This document shows, piece after piece, positions 44,805-56,612 of a stretch of 64,000 bases of DNA (its first letter is position 1; every line of letters starts with the position of its first letter). The notes under the pieces are model-generated. The model had not been told where the DNA came from, made no database searches, and worked only from the letters and a program-made list of their open reading frames with translations. Location: assembly GCA_902702965.1 (NCBI GenBank), contig CACRXP010000226.1:548787-612786 (forward strand), written 5' to 3'. A program made the position numbers and the translations under genes. Origin of the DNA: Spirometra erinaceieuropaei. Lineage: Eukaryota; Platyhelminthes; Cestoda; Diphyllobothriidea; Diphyllobothriidae.

Positions 44805-45137
44805 AGGAAGTGTTAACTAAAATTCTAAAATCCGCCTTCGACTGGAAAAGATTGTATAAGTAGGGTTCTAATAGTAATCAACTTGCAGCATAACCTCATA
44901 GTAATTCAGTTACTGCAGGATGCCGGTTTTTGAACGAACGTCTTTCTGGCTGCCGGCAAAAACAACACTCTGTAAAAAATGGCTACTTATGTGGCATGAT
45001 TTTTTATCATTGATTTTTGATGCCATTATAAATTCAAAAATATTTCACAGAAGACATGCATAAAAATATTCGCTCTTTTACTCATTTGGCAGAAAATAGC
45101 ATCTTCTTCGAAGTTTTTACTCGAAGGAAGCGTAAGC
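44805..45137. mobile_element. Foldback element, left arm only (M10)
   Basis: Left-arm landmarks in order: 'aagtagggttctaatagt' near 44860, 'ggatgccggtttttgaac', 'aaaaaatggctacttatg', 'aagacatgcataaaaatatt'. It ends after 'actcgaaggaagcg' near 45137. No centre or right arm follows. Confidence 0.65.
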
Positions 45138-45344
45138 GATCAATAACATTGTTCTGCGGAAAACGGCTATTCCAAAAATACTACCCCAGCATTTAAAAGG
45201 TCTCAAACTCCATCAACACCTCGATCTCATGCAGTTTTTTGGGGAATTCTGTATACTTACGCCCTTACGACTGGTTACTGGAAATGACCATTACAATGCT
45301 TGTCGGTTATAATCATCGGAAAAAAATCTTGCATTAAGGAAGTT

Positions 45345-45500
45345 TGTCTGCCGCCAGCTATCACCATCTCAGTTATCTGTCAGAAGGCTGGAAGTAATCT
45401 TTAAAGCTGGACTTCACAAGGGATGACGCAAGAAGACTTGACTCCTTGTAATTATCATCGTCTGTATCAGTCAACGTAACCAACAGCCTTCAGGATTTGA
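45345..45500 (+). pseudogene. Decayed LINE reverse transcriptase fragment
   Basis: With frame changes the plus strand resembles the start of a jockey/CR1 RT: LPPAITISVI-like residues, then VIFKAGLHKG (compare the PLYKGG block of L1), then CNYHRLYQST (compare NYRPVSLTS). Short and heavily damaged. Confidence 0.35.
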
Positions 45501-45597
45501 CACTTAGATATGAACTCGTAGATTTCAAACTGCCTCTGGATGGCGGTCATTTAGTTATTAGTCGACCGCGTGGCGTTCGGGCGATTGTGGCATGGAA

Positions 45598-46620
45598 GAC
45601 GAAGATGTGACCACTGGAACAAGAAGGCTATTGGCCTGACGTTTCGGATTCCCACACGGACCCATCATCAGACGCGGTTGTAGATAAGGGGTAGTAGAGT
45701 CATTAAAAGTGCAGTATTTGGAATACCTGGATGTCGGGCAACCACCTGCGTAGAACGATTAGCAGCTTTCGCGATCACCGGTGGGGGTCGTAAATAATGC
45801 GATGATGGCTTGTCGGTCCGCGCCTGAGTTGTTAATGTCCGCAGTTTTATCATTCATATTTGGTGTTGACGTGAGGAATACTCGGACACTTGGCTAGCTG
45901 TCCCTGACATTGTTGCTGACCCGCGTCCTTCCAACATGACTTACTTCCCTGCCCAGGGGAAGTCTCCACACAACATACGACGGTGGGAGGTCACCGCACT
46001 TATTTATGGACTGCGGGCCTTAGAACCTTGACTCGAACAGCTCGCGGCTCACTTGGTTGTCAGCTCTTGCGAGGATTATGGCTTCTCGAAACTTGATAAC
46101 ATGATCTGGTCCCGTCGAATGAGCCGACACCAGAGAGCTAGCGTATCTCCACCTTACTGCTGCCGCGTGCTCGACCATTCGCGTCGGGAGTAGTCTTTCA
46201 GTTTTTCCGACGTAGTTGTTCTGTCCACAACTGTGCCAGATCTGCTAAAGGATTCCAGACCTTTCCTGCCGTGGCAGTGGCTGCCTCTGGCCTGTGTGCA
46301 ACCCCGGATCCAAATGGAGTGAGAAGACGACTGACGGCTTCTTTATGTACGGAATAACTCGCCAAAATTGGAAGCCAATTGGATTTTGTCGCTGGTGTTG
46401 TTTGCCTATGCAGTGGTTGGCAAAATTGCTTGGACAGACATTAGTTCTCAGTACCTATCGAAGGTATTGTAATTCAGCAGCCATGTCCTCCGTTTTACTG
46501 AGATACGTTTTAACGTGCCAGTATATCGCCTTCACGCAGGTGCGTTTGTGACTGATTGGGTGGCATGAGACAGCAGACGGTTGACCGTCGGACGGTTGTC
46601 TACAGAGGTCACCAAATATA
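45598..46620 (-). mobile_element. Penelope-like element 3' portion, decayed (PLE4)
   Basis: A minus-strand relative of PLE1. From 46620 downward: ISHKRTCVKAIYWHVKTY (compare LSHKRSCVRTLF in PLE2), then the decayed GIY-YIG region with SCGQNNYVGKTERLLPTRMV, then AHSTGPDHVIKF, the GPQSINKC block, the tail, and a hammerhead-like motif at 45634-45675. Frameshifts and stops are frequent. Part of the region between the RT end and the GIY-YIG domain is lost. Confidence 0.75.
45634..45675 (-). ncRNA. Hammerhead-like motif, helix II altered (PLE4)
   Basis: The minus strand shows CTGATGA, then GGGTCC, a loop GTGTG, then GGAATCC and GAAACGTC. The core is intact, but helix II pairs less well than at PLE1 and at the right arm of PLE3. 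Confidence 0.5.
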
Positions 46621-46750
46621 TTTACTTCAGATATATGCATATACTCTTTCTACATCCTCCCTGTGCGGGTTCTTGGAATCGAGTTGTCGATTATTCTGTC
46701 CTCCATATATGCAGCATTTGTCTTTATTGTACATCATTTCGCCTATTGTA

Positions 46751-47654
46751 CAGTAAGTGGCCTAACTCACGAAATGCCAACAAAAATTGCGAAATGCATT
46801 TTTATTTCGAAAAGATTAATTAAGTAGGGTTGTAAAACCTATCTTCGTTCAGAATAATTCCATAATAGTTCAGTTACCACAGGACGCCGGCTTTCGAAAA
46901 TACTTCTTTCCGGCTGCATCTAAAAACTTTAATATGTAAAAAACGACTACTGTAGTAGCATTCGCTTTTCTCATTTATTTTCCATGCCCTTAAAAAAATT
47001 TTTATCTTTCATGGAAAACATGGTACAAAATATTTATTCTTTTATAAAACTTTCCAATTCTTGAATAACGTTGAACCCTACCTGCCATTATACTTGCACT
47101 TAGGGTTCCCAGTCTACAAGCCGCATAATTTCCACGTGCGGGAAACCCTGCATTTCTCCACCGTATTAAAAGGCGAACATATGGAGTTCACAAAATTAAG
47201 CAGTGGATTTGAGCCATATTGTTTACTTTGCAAGACACATTCGTAAATGCAGAGACATGACGCTTTTTGAAGGGCCATTTCACGGTATTAAAAAGTCTCA
47301 CAATTGGAAACTTTTTAAAGCCGAATTGTACCCTTCCTTCGAGTGTAAAATTGAAGAAAGACGTAATTTTCTACTGAATGAGCAAAAGAATGTATATTTT
47401 TATGCATGTTTTCCATGAAGTATAATTGAGTTTTAAGGACTTTGAAAATCAATGAAAAAATGCATGCTACATATGTAGTCATTTTTTATAGAGTGTGGTC
47501 TTTGGATGCAGCCGGAAAGAAGTCTTTTCGAAAGCCGGCGCCCTGGTGTCCCTGAATTAGTATAGAAATATTCTGCACGGAGTTTGGTTTTACAACCCAA
47601 ATTAACCAACCTTTTTGAAACGACAATGACTTTCATGAGTTAGTCCACCTACTG
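46751..47654. mobile_element. Foldback element M11
   Basis: 904 bp from CAGTAAGTGGCCTAACTC to GTTAGTCCACCTACTG. The left flank is TA and the right flank CA. It is slightly short because part of the left-arm/centre junction is lost: the left arm reaches 'tttattcttttataaaac' and jumps to centre sequence. Confidence 0.83.
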
Positions 47655-47659
47655 CACTA

Positions 47660-49025
47660 TCCATATACTAATTATTTATGAGTTTTGTCAGGACTACAAC
47701 TTCGAGGTCATGTGTAAATTACACTGAACCGCCTCAAAAGAAACAAAAATTACAGTAAATTATGCGTCAAATTACCAATGATTGTTCGTGGCATAGACTG
47801 CTGCGGACTGTGGCCAGTATGTCGCACTTGCGATTTCCAGTCACATTCACCGTGAACGAAGGGCGTTTGTACTAAAATTGTAGGATGTAACTTTCGCAAC
47901 AAAGCGCATTTCCTTCGTTCTATCTCCCTCTCTATCTCTGTCTGTAAGCGTTGCACGTTCGAGATTTTTCCTTCAACGAACACTGCGTTCTGAGGGCTTG
48001 CCAAAGTAATTGTACTATTAGCTTTTGACTCGAATATGTCACTCGGATCATGCTAAAACTCTTGTGAGAGTCTGACACGCATGCTCATGTCTTTTCGGCT
48101 GTGGGGACCCCAGACTGGAATTTCAACACAAAACTAAACATCCATGAGCGATTCTAAAATCAGGAAGGATTTCTAAAATTATCTTTGTCTTTGACTAAAC
48201 TTACACAATTTGACTGGAAGAGTAGCACAGTCCTCAACCAGGTCCCGAAAGTGTTTTTATAGTGTGCGATTACAACATACTTCTTGTTTAGGTATAGTTG
48301 ATTCCCTGTGGTCCAGTTTTACCAAGTGTTTGTTTTCTTCAAGGTAGAAATTTAACGCTTTCAGAAGTCTCCACCTGCTCACAACTCAGCACGCTTAAAT
48401 GTGGGGACATGTGTTTGTCACTATTTTAGAACTCCGAAGGCGCCTTCCTAATTGTATTATGGAGACGTCAAGGCCATCAATAATGTCGGATTCGAGATCA
48501 GTTAAAAAAGACTAACCACTTGAGTAGATAATTTAACCAATCATCTCTCTTCGTCACCACTTCGACATTTTGCGAACTATTCAGTGCACCAATTAGCAAC
48601 ATTGAAAATCGATATGACTCTTCGTGCGTGAAGAACATATTCACTGACGCCTGAAAAAGCACAGTGATTGCCACACTTCGAGCAGGTGGGCCTGAAAACC
48701 CTGTTCAAAGAATGCATTCATAGTCGGCAATGTAAACCTTCAGGTTACCTAAGATGTTACCTTTCTTGACATCTTGTATGTACAAATCGCGATATCTCTT
48801 GAGTTGGCTGTTCAAAGGTATCTTCTGCTGCATTAGGTTTTGGGAATAGCAGGGCATTTAAATAATTAGTAAACAATCAAATATGATTGGCTGATAACCT
48901 TTCAAGTGGCCTACTTCAACTGTAAACACAGAAGAAGCAAATAAGTCTTAAGCATTAAGCAAGAGAACTGGTCCCAATAGATAAGTGGATTCGGTAAGTG
49001 AATGTATATTGCTAGGCATGTTATT
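47660..49025. other. No gene recognised
   Basis: Ordinary AT-rich sequence. An 84-residue minus frame at 47750-48004 has no recognisable domain. Confidence 0.5.
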
Positions 49026-49027
49026 TC

Positions 49028-50180
49028 ATTAAGTGACCAATCTTGTAAAATGTTGACAAAAGTACTGAAAGGCTTTTTCAATTAGGAGAGATTACTTAAT
49101 ATATATGACTGAAACATTGACTATCTTGCAACGCAATCTCATGCTACTCCGGACGCACTAAGAGGCTGGCTTTGAATGCATTTATTTTCGGCAGCCTATA
49201 CAAAATTCCGGAAAATTCAGAAATATTGTAAGTGAGTACACTTAAGTTTATTATAAACAGAAAATCCGTCCATGCAAAAAACGTGTGAATGAAACAGCAC
49301 AAGCAGGATAGCTTTTGAAAGAGTCATTTGGCGGAGTTTACACACAAATGTCCTTCATAAATAAATGCCATGTCAATTACAACAGTCAGCAACGGCCCAT
49401 ACTGTGAGTATAGATTCCAACACAGGTGTACGAGAATTGACTGTACTTCGTCTTTAAATGGGATATGCTGTTTACTAAAACAAACAGGGTTTTGCTTGTT
49501 TTCGCTAGCTTAGACGTCACAGTATAACATTTGTTATAGGGTCACATGCTGATAGACCACTCAGGGGCTAATTTATTCAGATAAAATTGTCAAGTGCAAT
49601 CGTAAAGACAGCATATATGGCAGATTAAAGGTATATTTCTTCCATCAAATATCTCTCGTTACTTCTAGAACTGAAGTTCGATGAGTTTCAGATGGTCATT
49701 GGAATAGGGATAAATGCTCTAAAGTATTCTGTATTTTCAAATGATCGCCTGTAAATGGGAATTTGGCCGCATATGTCTGTCAAAACTTCCAAAATAAGTT
49801 ACCTCTTCATAACCTTTACCGAACTGAGAAATTCTTGACCATTCTTCCTAACGCGCATTACCATTTGGGTCACATTTGTGGACTCGCCCAAAGATGAAAA
49901 CTCCTTGCCGATAAAATGAACGTCTACAACGAAGTTAGACAATGAAGAGGTCTCAAAGTAAATGGAAATCTTTCTTGAGTAAAAGGCTCTTCCTAAGGAC
50001 GCTTCCATCATATACTTTGCTGATGAATGCTCGCCTGCTTTAACACCTTACAACGGTTAAGGAAAGAAAGGATTTAGACTTTTCGCAGTCCTCTTAACTT
50101 TCCTGGAAGAAAAATGATTATTTTTCCGTTGTAGATGCAAGAACTTACTTTTCTATTTATTTTGGAGTTTTTTTTCAATA
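49028..50180. mobile_element. R-family repeat, copy R3 (diverged)
   Basis: The start 'cattaagtgaccaatcttg' resembles the CAGTnnGTGACC terminus, and the next 180 bp follow foldback left-arm order ('caattaggagagattactt'). Further in, 'gggtcacatttgtggactcg' near 49868 and 'acgtctacaacgaagttaga' near 49920 match R1 near 14740-14800. The right end is not clear; R2 begins at 50183. Confidence 0.45.
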
Positions 50181-52058
50181 TACAGTACGTGACCTATCTC
50201 ATGAAGTCTGGTAAGGAAACTGATGAAAGAATTTCTGGACGCCTTTCACGTTGAACATTTTGTTCGCTCAGCCACCTCCTTCAATAAAATGTCCTTTTCT
50301 TCTACAGAAATTGTGTTTGCCTAATTGTATCAAGTAAAACATCAGTAAATATCTGAGAAAATGGACGATAGATTATATTTGTGCAATTTGCTATGCTAAT
50401 TCATGTCCTAGACTCCGTTTATGCATTTGAGTGACTTTTTTCTTGGAAGGATAGTAAGTTAGCCGCGAGAGTTTTAATAAAGAGATTTGGCCGAACTTGA
50501 AAATTTACTTTATGTACGATGTTAACCATGGAGATTACCCTGCTGACACAAAGGTTCTTTTAAGAAAACCAGAGATTTTATCAATTCTTAAATGTACAAA
50601 TGAGCAGATCCGTCCGATTTGGTAACCTATCCATTACGCAGATAGGGATTCCTTCGATAAAGTGAGCTGACATGTTTTTACCGTTTGGAAAATTCTACCT
50701 GATGTCACATAAATGACCATCAAAGAATGGTCATTTCCAGAATTAAACATACGAAATGTTAATTTTCGTGTAGTCTAGCTTCTGTGCATACCGTATTTAG
50801 AAATAGAAAGAGCAAAATACCAACAGTTTCAGCAAAATATCAGTATTTATACGGGCGCTCTGCCGTGCATTCATAATCGAAGAACGGAGTCTAAAAGCAT
50901 GCAAAAAAAGTGAAAATGGCTTCAATGTATAGAGAAAAGCATGTTCTTACTTTTACGGTAGAAAATATTAGTGTTGTTTAGGAACTTGAAAGAAACGGTC
51001 AAAAGTGTCAAATTTTTACTTGGTCTCACCGTGCAAAAATGCAAAGTTCACAGAGATCCGTCAACGAGGTGCAGTAATAAAGCACTCCTTAAAGAGATAC
51101 CGTATTAAGGAAAGCTGTTTTACTGATCAAAGGCATATTTGTTGCTGGCGTTCTTTGTGAACAGACATTTTGTACGAAAATGAAGTTTGATGATTAAATG
51201 AGTATGCATATGTGACCCAAACGACCATCTTCGTGAAAAGAAGTGTCCGAACACTCACTAATTCGGTACATGCTTTCAGGGATAATCTTATTTTAAAGTT
51301 CCTAACAGACCTGTTATTCAGAATCTGTTTTCATGGAAGATCGGGTGAAAACACTAAAAATCATGAAGTGGTTAACAATATTTCGAGGCCGATCTGAAAC
51401 TCAGCATAGTACAAGATGAACAAAAACTGCAAATTAATTTAACGCAGGAAAAGTTCTCTCTATACACACAAAATGTTACGTTTACGACTACGCCTTCCTG
51501 CTCTACTTATAGTTATTAAGCACCGAATGGCCTCATAGCATGGCACCCTATGAAAACGTTTGTTCCTTTGACGCCCCCGTTGGTGAAATCAGGCAAACTC
51601 CAGCTTCTTTTGTTGAACCCCATCTCGTTTAACTCAAAAGAATTAAGAATAACAGGAATCCCTGAAAAACTGTTTTGAAATCTACACTCAGAATGTAGGC
51701 AGCTGGCAAACCGTCATGTATGAGATCACCCTAATTATTAAACGATGTTTACATGAAAACGTCACTAAAACTGTTATTAGACGTTATTTTATCTCTTTTT
51801 TCATACTTACTACGTTTTTGTTATGAAAATACATTCTGTACAACTAAGAACGAAGTTCACTAAATTAGAGTCATTTCTGACGTTTTCGAGACATTGCGCA
51901 TTTCAAAATAAATCGGCATTTCTAACTAACGCAACACTGCCTTTAATATTTCTTGAATGTTTTTAATTATTTTTAACGTGTACTTTATTAGAAGAAGAAA
52001 ATTGGCTCTCCCGAACAGGTTTATTTAACTGCTGACGTTCCAAAGACGTTCAACAGTT

Positions 52059-53489
52059 GTGCTAGACAAATCGGATTACCAGAACAAGGTACAGGACTTA
52101 CTCGAAGACCAGCATTCATACAAACAATGCCATGCCAGCGAAATGAAAAATCTAATCACCCGGATAAACAAAAGCCTAAGAAATCTCAAAGCCAAGGGGG
52201 CGATTACACCCAACGACTGGTTCTCCATGAAACCCACTGACACCGCCACGGCTCGTTTTTACGGTCTACCGAAGGTACACAAGGCAAATGTCCCTTTCAG
52301 GCCAATCGTATCCCTTCGTGGCACTCCGACGTACGGTTTGGCAAAATGGATATTCGGTCGTCTTAAGTTTTTGGCCGAAGGCTCACCAACAACAGTTGCA
52401 TCTGCGTATCAATTCCTCGAACGCATAAAACATCTGAGGTTAGAGCCAGACGAGTCCATGGTATCCTTTGATGTCGTTTCGCTCTTCACCTCCATCCCAC
52501 AGCAACTAGCGATAGATGTTGTGGACCAACTACTGGCAGAGCGTTATGAGGAGAGAGATAGACCTCTGAAGTCTGAGCATCTGCTCGAGCTTCTGCGATA
52601 TTGTCTCAAGACCTATTTCACTTTCGACGGACAAATGTACGAACAAATAAAGGGCACTCCTATGGGCTCCCCTATATCAGGCCTAATTGCTGAAGTAGTC
52701 CTTCAACGGGTAGAACACTTGGTGTTCACCAAATATCAACCAAAGTTCTGGGCCCGCTATGTCGATGACACCTTCGTCGTTGTCAAAACAACTGACATAG
52801 AACACCTAAAGGGACTACTGAACTCGGTTGACCCGGATATACAATTTACGATGGAAGCGGAAACAAACAACCAACTGCCCTTCCTTGACGTACTTGTGCG
52901 CCGGTGTACCACTGGACAGCTGCAAACTACAGTATTCCGAAAATCCACCGACACGAGACAGATCCTACACTTCAACAGCAACCATCCACTGTCTCACAAA
53001 CGTAGTTGTGTCCGCACTCTATTCCAAAGAGTCGAAACACACTGCAGCACACCAGAAGATAAAAGGGCCGAACGATTGTACCTTGTGGACCTATTTGCAG
53101 CCAATGGTTATCCCAGGCATTTCATCGAGAGAAGCAGACGTTGGGCGCCCAGACAACGGCCAAATGAGCAGCAACCCGAAGTCTGGAGGGTCATTCCTTA
53201 CGTTAAAGGGGTCTCTGAAGCGGTCTCGCGACTGTTACTACCCACCAGAGTAGGCATAGTCCATCGACCACAAGCAACAATTCGACGTCGCCTGATGCAA
53301 CCTAAAGACCCATTGCCACCCGCTGAAACCTCAGCAGTCATCTACAAAATAAATTGCAATGAGGGCGACTGCAACTATGTGGGCGAAACTGGGCGGAAAT
53401 TGCAAACTCGCCTACAAGAACACAAATCGGACACTCGGAGGTTAGACCCTAACTCACAACTAGCAACACACGTCGGGGCATTCTTTTGA
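52059..53489 (+). CDS. Penelope-like reverse transcriptase with GIY-YIG domain (truncated)
   Basis: A 476-residue open frame, the best-preserved protein in the window. The RT part has ARFYGLPKVHKANVPFRPIV, SMVSFDVVSLFTSIP (motif A with its aspartate), KGTPMGSPISGLIAE (motif B), RYVDDTFVVV (motif C, both catalytic aspartates present) and LPFLDVLV. After the RT comes SHKRSCVRTLFQRVE, then PKDPLPPAETSAVIYKI and CNYVGETGRKLQTRLQEHK of the GIY-YIG nuclease. It ends early at 53487 because of a frameshift near 53478. The frame begins with GTG at 52059, but codons STVV before it are also open, so the true N-terminus (usually some hundreds of residues more in this family) is missing. RT copies element RNA; GIY-YIG is thought to nick target DNA. 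Confidence 0.92.
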   Translation: MLDKSDYQNKVQDLLEDQHSYKQCHASEMKNLITRINKSLRNLKAKGAITPNDWFSMKPTDTATARFYGLPKVHKANVPFRPIVSLRGTPTYGLAKWIFGRLKFLAEGSPTTVASAYQFLERIKHLRLEPDESMVSFDVVSLFTSIPQQLAIDVVDQLLAERYEERDRPLKSEHLLELLRYCLKTYFTFDGQMYEQIKGTPMGSPISGLIAEVVLQRVEHLVFTKYQPKFWARYVDDTFVVVKTTDIEHLKGLLNSVDPDIQFTMEAETNNQLPFLDVLVRRCTTGQLQTTVFRKSTDTRQILHFNSNHPLSHKRSCVRTLFQRVETHCSTPEDKRAERLYLVDLFAANGYPRHFIERSRRWAPRQRPNEQQPEVWRVIPYVKGVSEAVSRLLLPTRVGIVHRPQATIRRRLMQPKDPLPPAETSAVIYKINCNEGDCNYVGETGRKLQTRLQEHKSDTRRLDPNSQLATHVGAFF

Positions 53490-53744
53490 CCTCCAGAGGG
53501 CTACCATCTTAGGCCGAGGCAACACAAAAACAGAACGGCTAACTCTCGAGGCGTGGTTCTCCGATGCCCACTCTATCAACAGGCATCTGGACCTTCCTGC
53601 AGCTTACAAAGTCCTACGTCATCACAACCGTAGAGCTCAGGACCAAACAACCACACCGGACTTAAGAAGACAGCACGGAGATAGCCCGACGCTTAGCTTA
53701 CTCGGTGAGGAAGAACAAGAACCGCTAGACCGACCGCCCGACTA
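53478..53744 (+). pseudogene. Out-of-frame C-terminal end of the PLE2 protein
   Basis: In the frame shifted by one base relative to the main ORF, the sequence continues as HSFDLQRATILGRGNT, then EAWFSDAHSINRHLDLPAAY and a hydrophilic tail ending DRPPD-stop near 53744. The block corresponds to the WFTGPQSINK...DLP..Y block of PLE1. A single indel therefore separates this copy from a full C-terminus. Confidence 0.85.
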
Positions 53745-53929
53745 AAGTCCAATCAGCTCCCCGCGACGGAGTGGTGACTCATAAAGCGCACAGGCAAAAA
53801 CGCCCGTCAACCATTTCCTGAGAGGCCGACGCAGCGTGAGGAGAGAGAAAAATCGATCAGCATGAGGCCGGCCAACACAGCTTGTCATTTTAAGTTAACT
53901 TTCTGATCGATTAGGTGCAGTTTACGCTT

Positions 53930-53970
53930 TGACAATGAAGAGCCGACCCAGCTCTTTGAAACGTCAGCAG
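53930..53970 (+). ncRNA. Hammerhead-like motif near the PLE2 3' end
   Basis: The plus strand has a decayed core TGACAATGA, helix II GAGC/GCTC with loop CGACCCA, then TTGAAACGTC and AGCAG. The GAAAC-GTC half is intact and the CTGATGA half is not. A partial inverted counterpart ('gctgacgttccaaag') sits at the left end of the element, near 52031. Confidence 0.5.
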
Positions 53971-54159
53971 TTAAATAAACCTGTTCCGGAGAGCCAATTT
54001 TCTTCTTCTAATAATCTTCCCGGATCTCTAAAGTTTTCCAATCTGAACGTGTACTTTATTATCATAGAAATCGGACTCATGAAATGGTGTCGGCTTGCGA
54101 GTGATTCGCAATCATTCGTAAATTTCGACACATTTAATGACTTAGGTCACTAATTTTAC

Positions 54160-55009
54160 TTTGCTGTTAACCAGATGGATTTGTTTTTTAGCTATTTAAC
54201 AATCTGCAGTCTTTAGCAGCAACTCAGAAGCGTCACACCTCATTGGTAGAAGACAAATTTAGATAGCATTGCTAAGGAGAGACTGATTTAAATTCATTGT
54301 TTCGGTTAAGCGCTCGCATAAGGGTGTGGTTTGGATTGGATGCATTATCGAACGTTAACTACACTGCTATCAGGTGCCAGTGCCTGTTTGACAACGACTG
54401 TTGAACCGCTATACTCAAGCAATCAGTTCGTATGTGCTCCGGAGAGGTTATAAATCGCCAACGCTTTTAAAAGCATCCATTTTTACATTTTTGCCGTTGA
54501 TTTATCATAAAATGTTCCTCATAACTACGCATGCCGTTTGCCCTAAAATCTTTTATAATTTTATTTTGCGTTGCGTTAGTTTAAGGAAAGCAAGCAGACG
54601 ACTTCCCAGGTAGATTCAGGCAGTCAATACGCTTGAAAATCCAGTCGGCTGGATTCTTACCAGTACTTCCGGAGGCAATGGCCAAATTGATTGCATATGA
54701 TGCCACAACCAATACAACAGTCAGAAAGGCATGCTTTCCGTTGTTACAACGCAAGCGACAGTGGCCTTTCCACACACTGACTGAACACACTTTGTAAGGA
54801 TTAACACTGTAATCACCACGTGTGAATCAGTATGCGGTAATTTAAGTAGTATTGCTGTGTCAGGCCATGAATTGGGCCTCTATTCCGAAACGGTCGCGTG
54901 TTTGACTGAAGTCCCATTTTGCGGTTATCAAGAGGGTGTATGTGTGAGGCAAGGGTTCAATGTGATCAAACAACTTGCTGAACTATTCTGCCCAAATTCT
55001 TAATGACGT
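54160..55009. other. No gene recognised
   Basis: Sequence between R2 and foldback copy M12, without supported features. Confidence 0.5.
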
Positions 55010-55010
55010 A

Positions 55011-55997
55011 CAGTAGGTGGGCTAACTCATGAAACGTCAATCGAAACTCCGAAGTGCGTTTTGTTTTGAAAAGATTGATTAAGTAGGGTTGTAAAGCAGA
55101 TTATCATGCAGCGCCACTCTATTATAATACAGTTCCACAGGGTGCCGGCTTTCGAGATAACTTGTTTCCATCTTCATGCAAAAAGTCAACTCTGTGAAAA
55201 ATGGCTACTTAAATAGCATGCATCTTCTCATTGATTTTCGATGCTTTTAAAAATTCATTTAGATTTCAAAAAACATGCATAAAAGTATTCACTGTTTTGC
55301 TTATTGGGTGAGAAATTATGTCTTCATTCAAATTTATACTCGAACAGAGAAAACAGTTCAGTTTTTTAAGAACTTTTTCAATTCCAGAATAATTTTAAAC
55401 CTGATCTGCGTTACACTTGCATCCAGGGTTTTCAAACTACAAGCCGCGTATTTTCTGCGTACGGAAAACCATACATTTCTCTACGGTACTGAGAGGGGAC
55501 TATATGGGGTCCGTAAATTTTAGCAATGGATTTGGCCATATTGTTAACTTTACAAGCCAAATTCGTTATTGCAGAAATATGACGTTTTTGGAACTGCCAT
55601 TTTACGATATTAAAAGATCTCACGATTAGAGACCTTTTCAAAATTGACTTACACAATTTCTTCGGGTATAAAATTGGAAGAAAACACATTGTCTTACCGA
55701 ATAAGCAGAAGAATGAATAGTTCTTTGCATGTTTTCTATGAAATATAATTGAATTTTTAAGGGGATCGAAAATCAATGAGAAAAATGCTTGCTACTTAAG
55801 TAGTCATTGTTACAGAATGTAGCTTTTGCATGCTAACGAAAACAGATTATTTCGATAGTCGGCATCATTAGTTAGCCAAATGTTATAGAATGACGCTGCA
55901 GGATGATCTGTTTTGTAACACTACTTATTTAAGCAATTCGAAACGAAAACTCATTTCGGAATTTCGGTTGACAATTCATGAGTTAGTCCGCCTACTG
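55011..55997. mobile_element. Foldback element M12 with TA on both sides
   Basis: 987 bp from CAGTAGGTGGGCTAACTC to AGTTAGTCCGCCTACTG, flanked by TA at 55009-55010 and 55998-55999. Both arms and the centre ('ggaaaaccatacatttctct' near 55461) are complete. Minus and plus frames inside it are palindrome shadows. Confidence 0.88.
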
Positions 55998-56612
55998 TAC
56001 TTGTGGATAGTAAGCTGGAGTAGAGTTAACCCCATCGAAGGCAAGAGTCCCAAGGCGGGCTACAAGAGTTCAGGAATAAAAGAGAAAGGTGTCAAATGCA
56101 ATAACCGATTTAACAGTCTTTTAGAACACACCATCACACGTATTTGCAAATATGACTCTATAAATCAGTAAAACGTCCAGGTTGGTAAAGATATCCTGCT
56201 TCCACCTTGATTGATCGATTTACATGGTGGAAACTCAATTATTAAGCGCCGAAAGTTCCTTTTAGTAAAAATCTCGAGTTTTGATTGCTCCTATCTTATG
56301 AAATCAAAACACGTACAGACGCGCAAACTGCGTCTAGGGTAGTTATTAGCACAGGAAACCGTCAAACTACAAGACAGCATAGATATTCGTCGAAGTCTTT
56401 GAATATTTTGACTAGTAAAATTACTCATAGACACATTCTGAATGGAAAAAAACATTATCAAAAATACAGTAAGCAAATAACAAAAACTGGCTACATTTTC
56501 ACTTTTCTTAATTAATCGGCTGACTTTCCATCGTCACGTTTTACGAGTTGTTCGACGTACTGTATCTCGCTCTGAGGACATCAAGTCCGATGGAGGTGTT
56601 TTCCAACTATCA

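Larger units (their letters stand above)
51991..54044 (+). mobile_element. Penelope-like element with target-site duplication (PLE2)
   Basis: The inserted segment is bounded by a 16-bp direct repeat, AACGTGTACTTTATTA, at 51975-51990 and 54046-54061. Inverted repeats of about 55 bp lie at 51991-52045 and 53954-54008, beginning with 'gaagaagaaaattggctctc' on the left. Between them lies a plus-strand ORF with RT and GIY-YIG domains. The ORF starts abruptly within the RT N-terminal region, so the element is 5'-truncated and capped by an inverted piece of its own 3' end. It is a different subfamily from PLE1, PLE3 and PLE4. Confidence 0.88.
50183..54155. mobile_element. Long TIR repeat, copy R2, split by PLE2
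   Basis: The left end is TA-CAGTACGTGACCTATCTC. The right end lies near 54155 ('cttaggtcactaa'). Without the PLE it is about 1.9 kb. It matches R1 in inverted orientation on both sides of the PLE. The right flank of the PLE ('atcggactcatgaaatggtg', 'gattcgcaatcattcgtaaa') continues the R1 homology exactly where the left flank stops. It has no convincing coding capacity. Confidence 0.7.
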
